Shown: positions 26,009 through 36,800 of the stretch, piece after piece
Position numbering within the stretch: the first letter of the stretch is position 1
How the letters are laid out: each line of letters starts with the position of its first letter
Assembly (NCBI RefSeq): GCF_036884655.1
Contig: NC_088357.1
Coordinates: forward strand, 43,983,501-44,047,500
Source: Musa acuminata AAA Group
Lineage: Eukaryota; Streptophyta; Magnoliopsida; Zingiberales; Musaceae
Direction of reading: 5' to 3'
DNA length: 64,000 bases
Position numbers and translations under genes: made by a program
Notes under the pieces: model-generated
Seen by the model: the letters and a program-made list of their open reading frames with translations, nothing else
Told to the model about the DNA's origin: nothing
Database searches by the model: none

Positions 26009-27118
26009 TCATTCATGAGGTGGAAAATTAAAGTGCCTAAACAAAGAGTCAAATTGTCGATAAATTTGTTGCAGCTCAGATAGGATTTGATCTTGTCGAT
26101 ATTCAAGTCGTTCTTGTCTTTGTTCGAATCGGTCCATCCGAATCCTAATATCTTCGACAGATGATGTATGAGTTTGTTCAAATGGATGTGTTTCCTCAAA
26201 GGGACAGATCGGAGGAGATTGGGTAGCCCTAAAGACTGGTGTTTCCGGTTCTGGTTCAGGTTGAGGGGGATCGGTTCTTCTTGGCATTCTAACCTAGTTA
26301 CCGTTTCTATAAAAACATCTTAATCGGTGAAGTAGATTTTTATTTATTATGCTAAATCTATCTACTTTTATTACTTCTTCTTCCGGTGGTATTAGAATAT
26401 CGTAGGCTTTCATTATTCTAGTGATTATACCACCATATGGGAGCATCATGTCTTTCTTAGATAGTTCTAACATGTTTTGTTGGATAAGATAACCAAGACA
26501 AATGTCATGTCCTTTCATGATCAAATACATAGTTCCTAATTCTAATTGGCTTACTTCATCATGGTGGTATTGTTTAGGGAGAATGATGCTAGTTAGGATA
26601 TGATGAAGTACCTTAGTGTTTAGAGGCAGTAGATGTTCACAACTTTTAGGAACAAATGCTAAGTTGGGATTGGCAAAAATTGTTCCTAAGGCTTCAACAT
26701 ATGTTGTTCCAACAGTTTCATCATCTCATGATCCTCTAAAGTAAAGCCCTCTACTTTTCATGGGAATGCCTATCATGTCGCAAATGAATTTATCCATAAT
26801 TGAGATGTGTTGTCCTAAAAGATAGGTAGACATTCTTTCTTCTTCATCTATTTGTATGTTGTTGTAAAACAGTCTAACAAGTCTTAGATAGATGGGTTCG
26901 TTAATTTGCAAAATAGGAAGTAGATCTAAGTTTGCAAACCATTGGATTGTCTCTAAGTTTCTTAGTTCATTTAAATCTACATATTTTCCCTTATTGACAC
27001 TCCTAAGTTCGAAAGAGAAAAATTTTTCAGCATGGTATTTTGAATCGAAAAGGGTGAGATCAAAATCTTCTACTAATCTCCTCTTTCCTTTGTCCCTTGA
27101 GGATCTTCTAGATTCCAT
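26009..27118 (-). pseudogene. Accessory ORF of plant transposon / envelope-like type, two in-frame stops
   Basis: One frame runs 370 codons, broken only by TGA at 26726-26728 and TAG at 26294-26296. The N-terminal part (DFDLTLFDSKYHAEKFF..., WFANLDLLPIL, LVRLFYNNIQ, IGIP) resembles the domain called putative plant transposon protein and the envelope-like ORF of sireviruses. A proline/glutamate-rich linker (PPQPEPEPETP) and a charged, heptad-like end (RMDRFEQRQERLEYRQDQI) suggest a C-terminal coiled coil. A short intron-like segment with GTATTC and AACAG ends lies just upstream of the ATG. Function is unknown. Its place between gag and the pol stub is odd, since sireviral envelope-like ORFs normally follow pol. 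Confidence 0.65.
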
Positions 27119-27936
27119 AACTACTGCTGTTTAGAAGAATAGTGATGAGCAAGAGTAAATGAAAAAAAGTTTAAGGGCTTCTTAGAGAATACCTTAGTGA
27201 GATCTTCAAGAAAGGGAAGGATTGTTGATGTTTTGCTCCGAAATGAGGGGTATTTGGGATGCTATGAGGGGAGAAATGGGGATGGAGGAGGCTTGGAAGA
27301 GTAGAGAGGGGAAGGGAGTGAGTTGGGGTCAGTTTCACCGCCGGCCCTAGCTTGGGTTAAAAAGGGCAGAGTTACGGGCGGTTGCACCTCTGGCTGGAGC
27401 GGTGCAACCGCTTGCAAAACGTGACAGCTGGAGGTGCTACCTCCAGCTGGGGCGGTGAGCACTTATTCTGATCGCAGTGTAATCTGATTTGAGAGTTTTT
27501 ATCTTGAGAAGAATTTTCATTCAGAGCAATCAACTTTACTTACGTAATTACGTAAGAGTTTTCATTTTAAGGCAAGAACTTTTGCACGATCAAGATAGAT
27601 TTTTTAACGTGCATACTCTCAATGTCGTACACATGTTTGTGACAGTTTGTTCAAGTTGGTAAGCCTTGCAAGTTCATGACAGACTTAGTCAGTTCATGAT
27701 ACAGAGTTGGATTCGAAAGTTATGAACGGATGAAGTTGATGGGTTCGAAAATCCAGAGGATATGTGAATTGAGAATCATATGTTTCTAATTCTGAAAAGT
27801 CAAATAGGATTGTATCTAAATCACATTTGTGATTTTTAAATTTATAATCTCCAGAGCATTGCGAGTTCCTTTTTGGATCTTGGGTTATGAATATCGAGAA
27901 TCCAAGGAGTCGAATATTATTTCTTGCTCCAGCTTA
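27119..27936 (-). other. Unassigned internal segment with GC-rich hairpins
   Basis: Between gag and the accessory ORF lies 0.8 kb of non-coding DNA. Part of it (27250-27470) is GC-rich and pyrimidine-rich on the minus strand, like a 5' leader, and contains hairpins made of the same GCGGTTGCACC words as the LTRs. The rest (27480-27930) is not recognised. A T15 run at about 27944-27958 borders gag. Confidence 0.5.
27378..27449. repeat. Two adjacent strong hairpins
   Basis: A 10-bp perfect stem GCGGTTGCAC / GTGCAACCGC (27378-27387 with 27402-27411) is followed by an 11-bp perfect stem CAGCTGGAGGT / ACCTCCAGCTG (27425-27435 with 27439-27449) with a 3-base loop. The words are those of the LTR hairpin array. 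Confidence 0.85.
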
Positions 27937-29541
27937 TTATAATTTTTTTTTTTTTTTTACAGGAAAGGATGATTTTTTAGGTACCCATTTGCTTTTGGGT
28001 GCCTCACAAATAGATCTACATTGTCTATCATGTTGCATAGAATTTATCATGGTTCTTTTAGGAACCCAAATCAGTTTGTTTGGACTAATTTTCTTGAATG
28101 GACAGTAATACGTCTTGTGTCCAAATTTGCAACAAAAGTTGCATTTGTTTTGGTGTTGAACATGTAAGATGGGGCCTTTCATGAAGGTGGTTGGATTTTG
28201 GTGAGGACTTCTCACAAATCCAATTCCACTTCTTTTGGGAACGTGACCCTTGTTTGCAAGGATTATGTTCAATGACTTGCTACCAACCTCGAATTTCTTC
28301 AAGGTATCCTTATGTAGCAAGTTTTCCTTTTGGAGAGTTTCTAGATCATGGCATTTGATGCATGAACTTAAACTATCATAATATTCAGTTTTTAACTTAT
28401 CAAAATTACAAGTAAGACTATCATGCTCCTTTTTTAGCAATTTATATTTTCTATTAATAATCTTGCATTCATCAAATAAGTCATGGAAGGCATTTAATAA
28501 TTCATCAAATGATAAATCTGCATCTATTAAATTTGTTACCTCATCTCCGATGGCCATTAAGGCGTAATGAGCAACTTGCTCGGTGTTGGACTCCTCTTCT
28601 TCGGACGCGCTCGAGTCATCCCACGTTGCTTTGAGCGCCTTCTTCTTTGATGTTCTCTTTTTGATTTGGGGACAATCATTCTTGTAGTGTCCTGGCTTTT
28701 TGCATTCATAGCAAATAACTTGGTCCTTCTTGGGTTCAAGTTATTTTTTTGTGTCATTCTTAAACTTGTTTCTTTTAAATAATTTTTTAAATTTTCTTGT
28801 TAGAAGTGCCAAGTCATCATCACAGTCCTCATCACTTGAGTTTTCTCTCAAGTGGCCTTCTGAAGTTCTAAGTATCATATCCTTCCTGTTCTTTGGAAGG
28901 ATGTCTTTTTGCTCTTCATGAGCTTTGCAAGTCATCTCGTAGGTCATTAATGACCCAATTAGTTCTTCAAGAGGGAAGTTGTTTAGATCTTTCGCCTCTT
29001 GAATAGCAGTGACTTTAGGATCCCAACTCTTAGGAAGGGATCTTAGAATCTTATTTACGAGCTCAAAATCCGAAAAACTTTTTCTGAGTCCTTTTAGACC
29101 GTTGACGACATCCGTGAAACGGGTAAACATGTCGCCAATGGTTTCACTCGGTTTCATCCGGAAAAGTTCGAAAGAATGTAACAGAAGATTGATTTTTGAC
29201 TCTTTCACTCTACTTGTGCCTTCGTGAGTCACTTCGAGTGTGTGCCAAATATCAAATGCGATTTCACAAGTTGAAACATGGTTAAACTCGTTTTTATCAA
29301 GTGCACAAAATAAGGCATTTATAGCCTTTGCATTAAGAGCGAAAGCCTTCTTCTCCAATTCATTCCAATCGATCATTGGAAGAGAAGACTTCGAAAATCC
29401 GTTTTCGACAAGATTCCAAAGTTCAAAATCCATAGAAATAAGAAATATCCTCATTCGGGTCTTCCAATAGGTGTAGTCCGTCCCACTAAACATGGGTGGA
29501 CGTGTAATAGAGTGGCCCTCTTGGTTTCCGACGTATGCCAT
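27937..29541 (-). pseudogene. Copia gag (SIRE/Maximus-like), frameshifted
   Basis: The first frame (29541-28741) starts MAYVGNQEGHS, contains the MFSGTDYTYWKTRMRIFL signature and continues through a UBN2-type gag domain. It stops at an A-rich run at about 28741-28750. The next frame carries a zinc knuckle CYECKKPGHYKNDC near 28660-28705, then an acidic linker and a coiled-coil-like stretch (27937-28557). A second knuckle CNFCCKFGHKTYYC is followed by KKISPNKLIWVPK and a terminal Lys run. Gag packages the retrotransposon RNA. One frameshift separates the halves, so the polyprotein is not made intact unless slippage at the A-run restores it. Confidence 0.85.
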
Positions 29542-29577
29542 CTCTCTTGGGTTTTAATCCGTTTGAGAGTTAACCCC

Positions 29578-29589
29578 GCTCTGATACCA
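29578..29589 (-). other. tRNA(iMet) primer-binding site
   Basis: The minus strand reads TGGTATCAGAGC, complementary to the 3' end of initiator methionine tRNA, two bases inside the 5' LTR. This fixes the element's orientation as minus. Confidence 0.9.
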
Positions 29590-29591
29590 AT

Positions 29592-31333
29592 TGTTAGGAT
29601 CAAGAGCACTAAGAGGGGGGGGGGGTGAATTAGTGCAGCGGAAAACTTTCTGCGATTAAAACGAAACTGCGTTCGAACGATAAAAACGATTTCTGTATGA
29701 AAGCCGATTCTAAGCAAGATGATGTTAAAGTCAATCTATGAAGGTAGTTTGCAGCTATGATGAAAACCATAATATAGGCGCAAACTGAAATACGACGTTC
29801 ATACGAAGAAAACTGATTTACGTCTAAATGTTGATTCGTAAATCACTTGATTAGGCAAGATGCAGTTTAAGCAAGAGTATAAAGGCAGTTTGTAGTTATG
29901 GTAGAGCACAAAACGTAAACGCAATCTGAAATATGATGATCGTACGAAAAAACAGATTTACGTCTAAACGCTAATTCAGAAAGTGAAAGGCTTGAAACCC
30001 GATCGTATATGCACAGAAAGCAGTAAGCTTCAGAGGAGGTTTGCAGTAAAGATAATATGCTCAAAGTAAATGCAAACCGAGATTTAGAGTGGTTCGGTCA
30101 ATCTTGACCTACTCCACTTTTGGCTTCCTCCACTGACGAGGTCACTGACGTCAACTAGAGGCCTTCCTTCAATAGGCGAAGGCCAACCACCCTTTTACAG
30201 TTTCACTCCTTTTGACGGGCTTAGGAGACAACCCTTACAGAAATTTTCTCTCCTCTCTTTACAACTCAGAACTTGGAAGAACAGAGGGAGAAGAACTTTT
30301 GGCATTTACAACAATTTTGAGCTCTAAGAATCACAAAAAGGATCAAGATTTCGGTGTAAGTTCATGCTCTTTCAGTGCTGACTGGGTGGGGTATTTATAG
30401 GCCCCAACCCAGTTCAAATTTGGAGCTCAAAATTGTCAATTCCCGGAATTCCGGGATCATGCGGTTGCACCTCCTGACTGGGGCGGTTGCACCGCCTGGC
30501 AGAGCTCGAAGACTGAGCCTCTAGGCGGTGCTACCTCCTGTCAGGGGCGGTTGCACCTCCTGACAGAGCTCGAAGACCGAGCTCAGGCGATTGCACCTCC
30601 TGACTGAGGCGGTTGCACCGCCTGGCAGAGCTCGAAGACCGAGCTCAGGCGGTGCCACCTCCTGTCAGGGGAGGTTGCACCGCCCAGTCTCGCTCGGAGA
30701 CTGAGCCCAGGCAGTGCCACCTTCTGGCTGGGGCGGTTACACCGCCCAGTCTCCCTAGGAGACTTAGCCCAGGCAGTGCCACCTCCTGGCTTGGGCGGTT
30801 GCACCTCCCACGGCAATCAGGGTCCGAATGGGTTGATCCATTCAGCCCAATATGGGTTTGTTTAGGGGACCAATTGCCTCAAGATTAAGTTAATGGGATC
30901 ACCTCCCATTTCCAACTTAATCAATGTGCTAACTACGATAATTCCTAAGACAATTTCTACAACTTGCTCCGGTGCGTCAATCGCTTTTTCCGGCGAGTTT
31001 CCAGCGAACTTCCGTCGATCATCCGATGAACCCTCGGTGATGCTCCTGCGGACTTCCGGCAAACTCCTGGACTTGCGACGATCCACTTGGCGAGTTCCGA
31101 CGAGCTTCTTTGGCAAGCTTATGGACTTATCGGATTTGTTCCCGTAGAACCTCTGACGACTGTCCGAACTTCCGTCGAACTCTCGAACTCCCAACGTGAT
31201 CATTGTCTTGACTCCAGCGCAACTCCTGCTGCATGTCTTACTTTCATCGTAGTTAATCTTGCACACTTATCTCAACATATAGATTAGATAACAAATGACA
31301 ATTGACTTCATCATCAAAATCCGAGATTCAACA
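29592..31333 (-). repeat. 5' LTR of the inserted element (right copy)
   Basis: It is 1742 bp and collinear with 22931-24669, with TGTT...AACA ends and the same hairpin array at about 30459-30812. Its G run near 29620 is longer than in the left copy. Confidence 0.93.
30459..30812. repeat. GC-rich hairpin array inside LTR
   Basis: Repeated words GGCGGTTGCACC and TCCTGACTGGGG alternate with short perfect hairpins. Examples are GAGCTCG-AAGAC-CGAGCTC at 30566-30584 and again at 30628-30646, and GGCGGT-TGC-ACCGCC at 30608-30622. The same array, slightly diverged, is in the other LTR at about 23790-24150. Confidence 0.8.
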
Positions 31334-31338
31334 CGAAC

Positions 31339-31422
31339 AACCTACTTTTAATTCACCCCCCCCCCCCACACACACCACCCTCCACCCCCTCTCCTCCTCT
31401 TAGTGCCAAAACGATCCTAACA
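31339..31422 (+). repeat. Copia LTR, right part (split by insertion)
   Basis: Directly after the CGAAC duplication comes AACCTACTTTTAATTCACC, a C/CA-rich run, and the end CGATCCTAACA. This is the far end of the LTR begun at 22636, read on the plus strand, so the 8.4 kb element sits inside an older relative's LTR in the opposite orientation. Confidence 0.65.
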
Positions 31423-32530
31423 CAAGCTACCCACATATAAAGGTGAAATTCCCAAGATAGGAAAATAGAGATTCGACCAGTTGGATCTCTAGGGTAGAAA
31501 AAAATTTTGTTTTCGCATAACTCCAAAAGAATCCAAGGTGGAAATAGCTTCAATCCAACTAAATGGAGATGCAATCCAATGGTATGATTGGTACAAAACA
31601 TACCACGTGGTCTCATCATAGGAACAATTCAAGAGAGAGCTTCTCGTTCACTTTAGACCATCTGAATATGAGAATGTTGATGGATAGCTCGCTAAAATTC
31701 ATCAAATTTCTACGGTGCTAGAATATTATAGCAATTTTGAATGATTGTTAAATCAAGCCAAAGACTAATCTGAACAATAATTGATGGGAGCATTTATTGA
31801 AGGACTTAATCCAGATATTCAGTGTGAAGTCAAAGCTCGCCAACCCCACAATATGACAGCCGTAGTCTCATTTGCACATTTATATGATGAAAAAATCAGT
31901 AGGGAGAATCGTCGAAATATAAATGACAATAAATAGATAATCAGTAAACCACCAGCCCTATCTATTCTTAGTCGAAACCCTAACACCCGAAGACTAACAC
32001 GAGAAGAACTTAAGGAAAGATAAACGAAGGGTTTATGCTAGCATTGTGATGAAAAGTGGAGTAAGGAGCACTAATGTAAACAAGGGCAACTTCTGATGAT
32101 TGAACTAATTAGGGAGGAACCAAAAGTTGACAATGTAGACTTATATCATGAAGGTGTGGATTCTAATAAATATGTAGGACCTATCATACATACAGTGTAT
32201 GTATTAACCGGCTACTCTGACCCGCAAACTATAAAAATCGAAAGAACTTTGGAACATCAGTCTATTAGCACTAACAATTTTATGGATAGTAAGGTTGTTG
32301 ATCGATTGGCCTATCACATTAAAGGTTGTGACAAATTTGAAGTAAAGGTCGTCAATAGATGGATTTCAACTTCTGATAACAAGTGTTCGAAGATAAAATC
32401 GATTATACAAGGCTAAGAGTTGCTTGTAGATTATTTTTGCTACTCTAGGAAGACTTCGAAGTGGTGTTTGGAATTGAATGGCTATCAACCCTAGGTGATA
32501 TTTCTTAGAATTTTTCTAAACTAATCATAA
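31423..32530 (+). pseudogene. Decayed Ty3/Gypsy gag and start of protease
   Basis: With frame changes one can read KLPTYKGE, then EIASIQLNGDAIQWYDWYKTYH (near 31536), LNPDIQCEVKARQPHNMTA, a knuckle-like C-H-C stretch GLCWHCDEKWSKEH near 32035, and STNNFMDSKV...RLAYHIKGC (about 32263-32330). The last part is the flap region of a retropepsin, but the catalytic Asp-Thr-Gly that should precede STNNF is missing. Reverse transcriptase, RNase H and integrase are gone. It is a dead fragment, truncated at its 5' end where it meets the Copia LTR. Confidence 0.75.
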
Positions 32531-32772
32531 ATTTTTTTTTATTAATAGAAAGTAGGTGATCCTTAAGTAAAGATGTGAAAGTAAGATCACAACTGCTACT
32601 AGCCATCGGATAGAGATGATTCTTCATAAGATTACTACGCTAGAAAGCTAGCACATTGCTTACACTATCAAAAAAGTGGAGACTCTACTTACTTGATTAA
32701 CAGGTTGTGATGCGTTGTAGATGTCCTGTAACTGAAGTGCTGAGAGTTTCTCTTTATTGAAGGGGAAGAAAT
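32531..32772 (+). other. Internal remainder of the Gypsy fragment
   Basis: No domain is recognised. The segment ends in the purine-rich AGGGGAAGAAAT just before the LTR, a candidate polypurine tract. Confidence 0.45.
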
Positions 32773-33113
32773 TGTTAGGATTTATTTTATTTACTGAGCT
32801 TTGAATAATATTTTATTAAGTTTGTCTACAGTTAGATAGGAGTTTATTTAAGATTTATATATTTATTAGGAATCTATGATGGACTCAAGGGTAGAACTCT
32901 ATAAATATGAATGTATCTGTGAAATATTATTTAGGAGATCAATCCCTCGAATTGATCATCCATTTTCTTTTCCTTATTCTATGATAAAACGTTAGGGTCT
33001 TATCAAATAAGAATGTAATCATTTATAATTATCTCTCTTTATCTTCTTGTTAAATAACGGAAGAATATCACCTTAGATATTATTTTCTCATTTGCAATCA
33101 AAGCCAACTTTGT
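32773..33113 (+). repeat. Probable 3' LTR of the Gypsy fragment
   Basis: It begins TGTTAGGATTTATTTTATT directly after the purine tract and contains a TATAAATATG core-promoter-like site at about 32911. The 3' end is uncertain; the LTR must stop before duplication copy B starts at about 33118. Confidence 0.5.
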
Positions 33114-33539
33114 AATATGTAGATAAATAATTGATCTTATATAGACTTAATCATGGTACGGTTTGAATTGATCAAAGTTTTGGAAACTGGAATCATCAAT
33201 TCCAAAATTATCGATTTGATGATTTTTTTTTTTAAATATAGATTGATGGGTATACTGTTGGGCTCAAATGGTTGGGCCCAATAGTCTACGCTTGGCCTAA
33301 CGATAATGACCATATTTATGAGTATTTTATTTATTAAATAAATAAAAAAAATTGAAAAAAAAAAAGGATTTGCCCTTTCCAACAACCACAGCTAGTTTTC
33401 AAGGTATTAAAAAAAAAATAAAACTCTATAAATACCTTTCAAATCTCTTATATTTTCTCACACCTTTGATTTGTTGGAGTGCTCCTATGCTCTCTTTTAA
33501 ACACTCATTAAGTTGGAGTGCTTTTTGTTATTTTGTTCT

Positions 33540-33835
33540 TGCATTAGATTAGATGGCTTAGGTGATTATTTATCAATTTATTATGAAAGTTTAAGGGTAG
33601 ATATTAATATTTGTAATAAAATTAGAGATATTAAAAAAATAGTCAATAACTTATATATGACCATTATAGTGCTAACTATAGTAAAAAATATGGTACCTTT
33701 GAAGTTAGCAAAATTATTAATATAAAGATTAAAAAAATCAAGGGGATCTTCATGCTTGAACTTGAGCTTGATATGTATTTAACTTCTTTTGAGTTTATGA
33801 AAGCAATACAGGCCTACAATTTTTTATTCTAGAAT
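33540..33835 (+). pseudogene. Decayed hAT-family transposase fragment (copy B)
   Basis: The RLDGLGDYLSIYYESL segment seen in copy A recurs at about 33546. Further on, a stretch reading LELELDMYLTSFEFM (about 33755-33800) resembles the C-terminal part of hAT transposases. Frames are broken. The part upstream of RLDGLGD seen in copy A is absent here. Confidence 0.5.
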
Positions 33836-36800
33836 GATGGGTGCAAAACAAAATAATATTTTTAATCTTGACAAAAATCACGAGGTAAATACTAATGACT
33901 CTAGTGTTAATAATAATTATCGAATAAGCTAGATCAAGCATAATCCTCGAATCAATAGAAGCTCGAGCATGCCTTGACAATTAGAGAAAGGCGACGAAAT
34001 AAAAACAAGATATGGTTTGCGAATAAAATGATCTCTTATTCAATAAATCAACCAAAGGGATTGTTTTGACAATGACAACGACTATAATTAAATATTTATA
34101 ATTTTACTCATTTTTAAAAAAATTGTTATGTCATTATAAATTTACACTAATTAAGTCATTATGGATGTGCATCAAATTTTTTAAATTTAAAAATAAAATT
34201 ATAACATTTTATATTATGTATTTTTTAAAAAAATAATATTAAAAAATTATCGATTCAAACAATAATTGAAACCAAAACTGTTGTTTCGATTTCGATTCTA
34301 GTTTTTGCCATTCGTAGCTTCGGATATGAAACCAATGATTTTGAAACTATGATTAGGTTAATCTGGAAATACCGTACATATCAAATGAGACATATTTTGA
34401 ATATAAAAATTATATGTGTGAGATAAAATATTAAGGTGGAGCAAAGAATCTTCTTATGTTACTAATTAGATTAAAGAAAATTAAGCTCAAATAGGTCTAG
34501 GCTACCATTAATGAGCCTGAGATCTTAGGTTGTGGTTGTGGTTGTGTTCAATGTCCAAGTATAATACTCAAGACTCAATTAACAAGAGAGAATACAACAT
34601 GACATCAAAATTGGTATGATCTTGGTGAAACAGATAAACATGTTTGATCCTGCAGAACTGATATTGTAAATGGTAATTCACAATAAGGATTGCAGAAATA
34701 ACTTTAATCGGTAGGAAATTGATGGCATATCGAAATATTGATCCACTTTTAGAAGAATGGACTGAAGTGTCAGTACGGTACTTTAGTTTTTCAAGTATCT
34801 TTCTTTAATCAAGATTTGATGGGAATGTTTTTTAGATGTGAGAAATTAGCATAATTATTTTCGATGTTGGCTATTTAAGGCACTAATAAAAGATTAGACA
34901 CAAGACTTGATTTAGTCAATTTATCTACAAACCACTAATACTAAATTTATCCCTTTTTCTATGAATTAATAATGATATCCTTATTTATTATAGACTATAA
35001 AATTATCTTTACGAATGGATCGATTTAGTTTAAGAAATTTTTTTATTAGATTCAAACGGATATAATCTTTTTTTTTTCTCTCTCTCTCTATCTTTTTTTT
35101 ATCCCTATCCTTAGTCGTTTAGACTATAGTTCAGTCGATTCACAATATTAGAATTACACACTTGTGATATCTATGGAATGTAATTGAGAACATTATCATT
35201 TGCTTAGCTTCTTTTGATGAATTTTAAGTTATACATGTATTTCAAAAAAAAATTTATTCGACTAATTGGTTAGCGAACTTTTGCTACGATTAATAGTGTG
35301 AATCTATTTTAGAGGGAAGACTATGCATTAAAAAGAATATGATCGACTTGATATGGACAAGCACCCTACCATATCTTTTCAAGTGTGGACGTGATTATGA
35401 GCTTTGTCACCATAGCTTATCAAGTACACATGGACTCTTGCATTTGATTTGCTACCCGCACGAAGAAAAATCTTAGCAACATAAGCAATTTATCGTAAAA
35501 ATAAGATTATTTTTATAATTAAAATTCTCTAATATCCTAGTCCTTAAATTTAAAATTTTATATTAAAATTTTTATAATTAGACCTATCTCGGTCCTTAAA
35601 CTTAAAAAATTTATATTAAAATTCTTATGATTAAGAAAGTAAAATATTTAACCTCATTTATCCTAATGTCATCAGCTTTATCCATCGTTTTTATGTCATT
35701 CATGATATCGATAAAGTCGACCACTGCATCGTTTTTGCCTATCACCATCACAACAACCACCCACAATGTCATCGTCCGTTATTATCATTAAACTTATCTT
35801 TTTGTCTATCATTTTTATGTTATTCATGCATGTGTATTTTTCATCAGTAAAACTGACGATGTTAGAATAAATGAGAATAAATGTTTCACTTCCGTACCTA
35901 TAGAGATTTTAATATAATTTTTTTAAGTTTAAGTACCTAAAAAGTTTAATTAAAGAGATATTAATATATATTTTTTTAATATAATGATCGATATACTAAA
36001 GAAGTCTAACCGAATTAAAAATAATATCAGTGGTTTATAATGATGTTTAGTCTTCCTTTACATCGATGGTCACACCATAATTTAGTGTTCGTCACGCACA
36101 TGAAAGAGAAGATAGATGAGTCGATTATTATAAATTTAAGTATTTTAAATCGATGAATTGATGTTGAGCCCATTCAATAAGACGAATAAACATATGTTTG
36201 ATAAGACTATTTCGACATTTATATCAGTGAAATTTGATATGAGAATTAGAAAGTATTTCAAATTAAAGATCAGAGAGTGAAAGATATTTTCTTCCGCATT
36301 GATGTGATTAATTAAATTCGATGTAACAAGTGTCAAAATTATCTCCACGCATGTCGACGTGAGTGAGTGACGGTGAAGGAATTGGCTCCATGGAGGCGAG
36401 GCAGGCCTCAAATCTGTCATACATTTAAACCTCGTCTCCTCGGGAAGATGGCTGTGTGCTTCTCTACTTAACTCTTATCGATCTCCAAAGCACTTCAACG
36501 TGTGGCCCTAATAATTAAACCCTCCCCTCCGCTATGGCTGCCACCTTCCCTGCAAGATCATGGGGAAAGTAATATCGGAGAAGGAGAGATAGCTTAATAG
36601 AATAGTTATTCCATTAGAGCCGGATCGTGTCGGTCCAACATGTAAAACTGATATGATAATTATTGAGTCCATGGATTCGTCCATGAGCTGATCGACAAAA
36701 GGAACAAATCGGATTGTGCTGTCAACTTGAATTCACGTGTTAGCTCTGTTTCCGATGATTCAGGTTGGACAAATTAATCCAAGTATGTATGCAATCCATG

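Larger units (their letters stand above)
22931..31333 (-). mobile_element. Non-autonomous SIRE-like Copia LTR retrotransposon lacking most of pol
   Basis: The element is 8.4 kb and transcribed on the minus strand. It has two LTRs (22931-24669 and 29592-31333), a 5-bp target-site duplication CGAAC (22926-22930 and 31334-31338), a tRNA primer-binding site and a polypurine tract. In its own 5'-3' order the inside holds a frameshifted gag, a GC-rich hairpin segment, an ORF of plant transposon/envelope-like type with two stops, and a pol stub of about 33 codons. No protease, integrase or reverse transcriptase is visible, so it must have moved using proteins made elsewhere. The two LTRs differ at roughly 3-5% of positions in two stretches compared by eye, so the insertion is not very recent. 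Confidence 0.9.

Noticed and set aside
31353..31619. 88-codon minus-strand ORF with Gly-rich end
   Set aside because: It is the reverse of a C/CA-rich LTR end plus a Gypsy gag fragment that reads better on the plus strand.
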